NCBI GenBank assembly: GCA_016929395.1
Contig: JAFGIX010000054.1
Span: forward strand, 124,001-188,000
From: Candidatus Zymogenus saltonus
Lineage (GTDB): Bacteria; Desulfobacterota; Zymogenia; Zymogenales; Zymogenaceae
Reading direction: 5' to 3'
Length of the DNA: 64,000 bases
Shown: in pieces, positions 59,992 to 64,000 of the stretch
Position numbering within the stretch: position 1 is the stretch's first letter
Layout of the letters: every line of letters begins with the position of its first letter
Position numbers and translations under genes: made by a program
Notes under the pieces: model-generated
Told to the model about the DNA's origin: nothing
Databases searched by the model: none
The model's input: only the letters and a program-made list of their open reading frames with translations

Positions 59992-62910
59992 ATGATCTTG
60001 AAAAAAACAGCATATCTCCTCGTCCCAATTCTCCTCATCGCTTTTTGTTGTTCTCCCGTATTGGCAGAGATGGAGGGGACAGAGGGCGGAGTCCTTGTCA
60101 TCTCAACGGGTCAGGGACCGAAGGCTGTGGTGGACTCAAAAGTACCCCCGGGCGTAAAAGGGCCGAAGGGCAAGGCGGGCGAAGCGGGAGAGGAGTCGAT
60201 CGGCGAGAAAGCGATCGAGGAATCGGCCGTAAAAAACGCAATTTTAATATATCTCATCAAAGAGCTGGAAAACGACGAGTTCGAATGGCTGGAGGAGGGG
60301 ATCGATTCCGTAATCCTATCAAGCCCGGAGAAGTTTGTCCTAAAGACTAAGATAGTCTCTTCCACCTACCTTCCCGCCGCCAAATACGAAATTATAAAGG
60401 CGGAGGTGACCCTCAACTCGGCCCTTCTCGATCAATATTTAGAAAACGTCAGGAAGCTGAAACCGATGCCGAAGGGCCCCGCCCCGCCGACAACGGGCGA
60501 GAAGGAGGGCTTCAGGTCAAGGGGAGACGAGATCTTCATCCAGGGAGAGGTGGCGTCCAACATCGTAAGGGATCACGTAAAGGGGATAGAGGCCTTCATC
60601 GAGGCGAAGGAGCTCTACGAAAAGGCGGGGTATGACAAGGGGGTCTTCAACGCCCTCCTTTCCATCGGCAGGGCAAGGCTAGCCGTGGGGGACATATCGG
60701 GGGCAATGGCCGACCTCAAGGGGGCGGTCGAGCTCTCGGAGACCCTTGGAATGGACGAGCATCGGGTAAGGGCGCTTCTGGAGACGGCGAGACTCTATCT
60801 TCTGACTGGAGAGTGCCTGAGGGCGATGGAGACAGCCTCTTCCGCCCTCGATATTTCATCGAGGGCAGCCCCTGGCAAGGTGCCGGGGGCGCTTTCGGGG
60901 GAGGCGCTCCTTTTGATAGGCAGGGCGGATTACCTCCTCGGTAACCTGGATAAAGGAATAACCGAGGTCGACCGGGCCGCCGACGTCTTTGAGAAGCTCG
61001 GCGACCTCAAGAGGCTTAACGAGGCCCTCATAACGTTGAGCGTAATGAAGGTATCGACGGGGGACGCTTCCGGGGCCGTCGAGGAGATAAAGCTGGTTAA
61101 AAAGATCTCCGAGGCGTTGAAGGACGACGAGTCGAGGGTTGTTGCCCTCATTCTGTTGGGTCGGGCGATGAGGGAAACGGGGGAGCCGGAGGGGGCTAAG
61201 ATATACGCGGAGGAGGCCAAGGCCACAGCCTCAAAGGCGAAGTGGAAAGCAGGGGAGGCGATGGCCGATATCGAGCTTTCGCGTATATTGGCCACCGGCA
61301 AGGATTACGACGGCGCTATATCCTCGGTCCTAAAGGCGTTGGAGCTTGCAAACTCGATCGGCTCGCCCGTCCTGACGGCCTCCGCCCACCGGGCGCTGGG
61401 GCTCGCTCAGATAGGCGCCGGCAAAAAAAAGGAGGCGCTTCTTTCGCTCACCGAGGTCTTCAAACACTCCGCGGATGCGATGACAACGAAATTCGGCGGA
61501 ATCTATCTCCCAATAGAGACGCTCGATCTCGATACCCTTTCTGAAGTGTTGACGGATATAATATCGCTCTCTAAGGAGCTCGGCGAAGAGGAGGCCGCTT
61601 TCTCCGCCCTATTATTCTATCAGTCGATATGGTCTGCCGAGAGGCTGTACGCGTCTGACCGCCTCTTTGACGAGGGGCGAAAAAAGCTCCTCTCTCTCTG
61701 GAGAAATAATATCGGGGACTCCCTCGCCGTGGAGAGATTGATGCTCTCAACCGAAAGTAACCGCTACTCCGAGTCCTCCGCTAAAATCCTGATGGGGAGG
61801 AGGGAGGAGCTGAAGAGGTCCTGCCTGGAGGCAAAAAAGACGATCGTCAAGGAGAGCCCCGGCCTCGCAACCCTCCTCGGGATGAAGGTGAGGGAGCCGA
61901 AGCGGCTCGCGAGGGAAATCGGCGATGACTCCATCTTTGTTCAATATTTCATGGGGCGGGATGACGCATTTGCCCTCGTTACCTCCAAAAACGACTTGAA
62001 TATAATAAATCTCGGTGCCGGCCCCGAGATGATTGTCCTGTCCAACCGGATGGTAGCCTTCCTCTCCGGGGACGCTGTTGCGGACGAGGCCGCCCCCGTC
62101 GACGGAGATGATAAGTCGCCCGGTCTCCTCGCCCCCTCGTTCGAGGAGACGTCGAGGCGGCTCTACGCCGCCCTGATCGCGCCCGTCTTGAGCGAATATC
62201 CGGGCGTCAAAAGGATCGGCGTATCCCCCGGAATCGCCCTCGGCTCCCTGCCGTTTCAGGCCCTCGGCGACTATCGGGGCGAGGACGGCTTTACGTTTCT
62301 TGTCGAGGATTACGATATATTTTTTGCCCCCTCCCTTTTTGCGGCGGCCTCGACCGCCGGGGGAGCCGCCGAAAATAAAATATCCACCCTCGATTATCTT
62401 GCGGTTGTGGGAGAGGGTAGATTCTCCCCCGTCGGTGTTAGGTGGCTCTTTTACGAAGTGGTGGGCGGGGGCGGTGAAATCCCCGCGGAGAGCGAGGCCG
62501 TAATAGCAATCAACGACACGGCAATCAGCGACACGGCAATCAACGACACGGCAATCAACGACACGGCAATCAACAACCCGGCGGTCAACGACGCCGACTC
62601 CCGCCCCTGGTGGGGGGAGCGCTCCCCCCTGATTTTCGTCTTCGGCTCGGGGGCTAACGGAATGCGGGGAGTTGATTTTTTCACCATGGAGCTATTCGCC
62701 TCCTATAAACACGGGGGCTGCTCCTGCGTCTTTGTTTCCGAGGCGGCCAGGAGGGGCGAAGTAAACGCGTTCTTCGAGGCGGCGATCCCGAGGATGAGAA
62801 AAGAGGGGATCCTCTCCGCCTACTTCTCTATAATGAGGGAGTCGGCGGCGGGATACGGGGACGGCGGGAAGCTGGGCTGGGTCGACTTCCCCATGATGTG
62901 CGATTTTTAG
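59992..62910 (+). CDS. exported TPR protein with CHAT-like C-terminal domain
   Basis: A 972-residue protein: signal peptide (to about residue 25, ending PVLA), a charged linker, a long TPR solenoid (about 170-540; for example LYEKAGYDKGVFNALLSIGRARL), and a C-terminal CHAT-like region (RLYAALIAPVLSEYPGVKRIGVSPGIALGSLPFQAL spread over about 720-765, then LVEDYDIFFAPS). CHAT domains are caspase-like proteases, but the His and Cys of the catalytic dyad are not evident: the central part is replaced by a repeat (AINDT units, encoded at 62506-62595) and the last 100 residues are shortened. Probably a non-catalytic or rearranged CHAT. A TPR gene follows after 16 bp. Confidence 0.8.
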   Translation: MILKKTAYLLVPILLIAFCCSPVLAEMEGTEGGVLVISTGQGPKAVVDSKVPPGVKGPKGKAGEAGEESIGEKAIEESAVKNAILIYLIKELENDEFEWLEEGIDSVILSSPEKFVLKTKIVSSTYLPAAKYEIIKAEVTLNSALLDQYLENVRKLKPMPKGPAPPTTGEKEGFRSRGDEIFIQGEVASNIVRDHVKGIEAFIEAKELYEKAGYDKGVFNALLSIGRARLAVGDISGAMADLKGAVELSETLGMDEHRVRALLETARLYLLTGECLRAMETASSALDISSRAAPGKVPGALSGEALLLIGRADYLLGNLDKGITEVDRAADVFEKLGDLKRLNEALITLSVMKVSTGDASGAVEEIKLVKKISEALKDDESRVVALILLGRAMRETGEPEGAKIYAEEAKATASKAKWKAGEAMADIELSRILATGKDYDGAISSVLKALELANSIGSPVLTASAHRALGLAQIGAGKKKEALLSLTEVFKHSADAMTTKFGGIYLPIETLDLDTLSEVLTDIISLSKELGEEEAAFSALLFYQSIWSAERLYASDRLFDEGRKKLLSLWRNNIGDSLAVERLMLSTESNRYSESSAKILMGRREELKRSCLEAKKTIVKESPGLATLLGMKVREPKRLAREIGDDSIFVQYFMGRDDAFALVTSKNDLNIINLGAGPEMIVLSNRMVAFLSGDAVADEAAPVDGDDKSPGLLAPSFEETSRRLYAALIAPVLSEYPGVKRIGVSPGIALGSLPFQALGDYRGEDGFTFLVEDYDIFFAPSLFAAASTAGGAAENKISTLDYLAVVGEGRFSPVGVRWLFYEVVGGGGEIPAESEAVIAINDTAISDTAINDTAINDTAINNPAVNDADSRPWWGERSPLIFVFGSGANGMRGVDFFTMELFASYKHGGCSCVFVSEAARRGEVNAFFEAAIPRMRKEGILSAYFSIMRESAAGYGDGGKLGWVDFPMMCDF
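62506..62595 (+). repeat. six 15-bp tandem repeats encoding AINDT
   Basis: Six contiguous in-frame 15-bp units GCAATCAACGACACG; three are identical, one differs by one base, and the last two are more diverged. They encode Ala-Ile-Asn-Asp-Thr repeats inside the CHAT-like domain. A multiple of three keeps the frame, so the number of units can change without breaking the gene. Confidence 0.9.
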
Positions 62911-62926
62911 ATAACAGGACTGAAAA

Positions 62927-64000
62927 ATGAAAAGGTCTTCAATAATTTTGACGATAGCGATCTGGCTCCTTCTCCTCTCGACACCCCTCTTCGCCTTCCA
63001 GGAGGACGAGGGGATAGACAAAAAGGAGAGGGAGTACACCGAATCTATGAGCCGGGGGGATTTCTACCTCGAAAACGGGCAGTATGACGAAGCCATAAAA
63101 AAATACAAGGATGCCCAGGGCCTCTACCCCACGAATCCGAATCCGAAGAACAAGCTGGGGAACGTCTATCTGAAGATGGGCGAAAACGAAGAGGCTATAA
63201 CCGCCTTCAGGGAGGCGGTAAGGGTCGATCCCTCCTTCTTTCAGGGATATTTCAACCTCGGCAAGTCCTATCTCGAAACCGGGAGGTATCCCGAGGCGAT
63301 AGACGCCCTTAAGAGGGCCGTGGGTGTCGACTCCAAATCCTTTATCAGCTACTTCTACCTGGGGGAGGCGTACTCGAAGAACAAAGATTACGACGAGGCG
63401 CTTACCGCCTACAACAGGGCGATAGACCTTAAACCCGACTACACCGAGGTCTACATCAAGATCGGGGACCTCCTGAAGAGCCAGGGGCTGAACGACGAGG
63501 CTCTTGTCGCCTACGGCAAGGGGGCGGAGAGCGCCGACGACTCCACGGAGGGTCTGATCCTGTCGGCCCGGCTCAACTTCGAGATGGGAAACTACGAGAA
63601 GGTGAAATCGATTCTCCAGACCCTCTTTCAATCCTCGCCGAACAACTTCGAGGGGCTCCTCCTCTACGGGAAGTCCTCGATGGCGCTCAGCGATTACGAC
63701 ACCGCGCTTGCCTATTTCAACCGCGCCGGCAAGATAAGGCCCGGCGACGCCAATATATATATTTATATAGGCAAGATACTGAACGAAAAGGGGGACTACT
63801 CCGGCGCCTCGAAAACACTGGTCAAGGCCTCGGAGCTTGCGGGAGAAAATCCCGCGATATTTAATCTTCTGGGTCAAAGCTACCTATCCATGAAGGAGTA
63901 CGACAAGGCGATCGAGGTCTTCACGAAGGCGATGAAGCTGAATCCCAAAGGCGGAGATGCTTTTTACGGTCTCGGCTCGGCCTACTACAAGAAGGGGGAG
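62927..64000 (+). CDS. exported TPR-repeat protein (incomplete at the window edge)
   Basis: An open frame of at least 358 codons running off the right edge. A signal peptide (MKRSSIILTIAIWLLLLS, ending PLFA, about residue 24) is followed by at least eight TPR units (for example FYLENGQYDEAIKKYKDAQG, NLGKSYLETGRYPEAIDAL, YLGEAYSKNKDYDEALTAY). It starts 16 bp after the CHAT-like gene and is probably co-transcribed with it. TPR and CHAT proteins frequently pair as partners. The full length and any C-terminal domain are unknown. Confidence 0.9.
   Translation, partial: MKRSSIILTIAIWLLLLSTPLFAFQEDEGIDKKEREYTESMSRGDFYLENGQYDEAIKKYKDAQGLYPTNPNPKNKLGNVYLKMGENEEAITAFREAVRVDPSFFQGYFNLGKSYLETGRYPEAIDALKRAVGVDSKSFISYFYLGEAYSKNKDYDEALTAYNRAIDLKPDYTEVYIKIGDLLKSQGLNDEALVAYGKGAESADDSTEGLILSARLNFEMGNYEKVKSILQTLFQSSPNNFEGLLLYGKSSMALSDYDTALAYFNRAGKIRPGDANIYIYIGKILNEKGDYSGASKTLVKASELAGENPAIFNLLGQSYLSMKEYDKAIEVFTKAMKLNPKGGDAFYGLGSAYYKKGE

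Overview
The window reads as a chromosome segment of an anaerobic, Gram-negative bacterium, most likely a member of the Desulfobacterota (old Deltaproteobacteria). The signs are outer-membrane barrel proteins and lipoproteins, acyl-CoA dehydrogenase and several crotonases, iron-sulfur flavoproteins, an EFR1-type flavodoxin/ferredoxin fusion, DUF3795, and two CHASE2 cyclases. This assignment is inference from gene content. No rRNA, tRNA, CRISPR array or complete insertion sequence was seen.

Layout. 1-4 kb: deoxynucleoside kinase followed by panB-panC-panD (pantothenate). 4-8 kb: a LecA-like exported protein, a CrtI-type flavoprotein and membrane proteins. 8-11.6 kb: two tandem outer-membrane barrel genes with matching promoters and terminators; the second copy carries an in-frame TGA. 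11.7-13.8 kb: an ArsR/ArsP/thioredoxin-like efflux operon with a palindromic operator on its -10 box. 14-18 kb (minus strand): DUF3467, DUF3795, TetR, a DUF6125-like protein and an acyl-CoA dehydrogenase. 18-25 kb: orphan fumarase beta subunit, sugar epimerase, Gfo/Idh oxidoreductase, EFR1 protein, citrate synthase, aminotransferase, VOC protein. 25-31 kb: crotonases, a DUF1007/NicO metal-transport pair, and PadR with a tandem iron-sulfur flavoprotein. 31.3-33.7 kb: an AT-rich islet with a frameshifted CHAP endolysin-like gene, a tiny membrane protein and an M15 peptidase. 33.7-41 kb: alpha-2-macroglobulin, a lipoprotein transpeptidase, a degenerate peptidase-MA-like protein and a lipoprotein. 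41-48 kb: FecR protein and CHASE2 cyclase, GT39-like protein, second CHASE2 cyclase. 48-54 kb: rsmE, RDD protein, crotonase, HicBA-like module, radA, PQQ-propeller lipoprotein. 54.5-58 kb: an ABC importer of the ABC_sub_bind type. 58-64 kb: TPR proteins, HD-domain protein and a CHAT-like protein.

The outstanding observation is in the alpha-2-macroglobulin gene. Its only in-frame stop in about 1,550 codons is a TGA at exactly the position of the reactive thioester cysteine (YPYG-TGA-NEQ, where the family has CxEQ). It is followed at once by a perfect 8-bp hairpin with a G-starting loop, at the distance expected of a bacterial SECIS element. I infer a selenocysteine-containing alpha-2-macroglobulin (an internal selenoester in place of the thioester), which I do not know to have been described. 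Two other genes are interrupted by TGA (a barrel protein and a crotonase), but neither TGA is at a known cysteine nor has a SECIS-like hairpin; those look like nonsense mutations or sequence errors. TGA is also a normal terminator for several genes here, so the whole code is not reassigned.

Regulation is unusually legible. Perfect palindromes overlap sigma70-type promoters ahead of arsR, padR, the hicBA-like module and citrate synthase, and many minus-strand genes have TTGACA-type promoters and clear intrinsic terminators.
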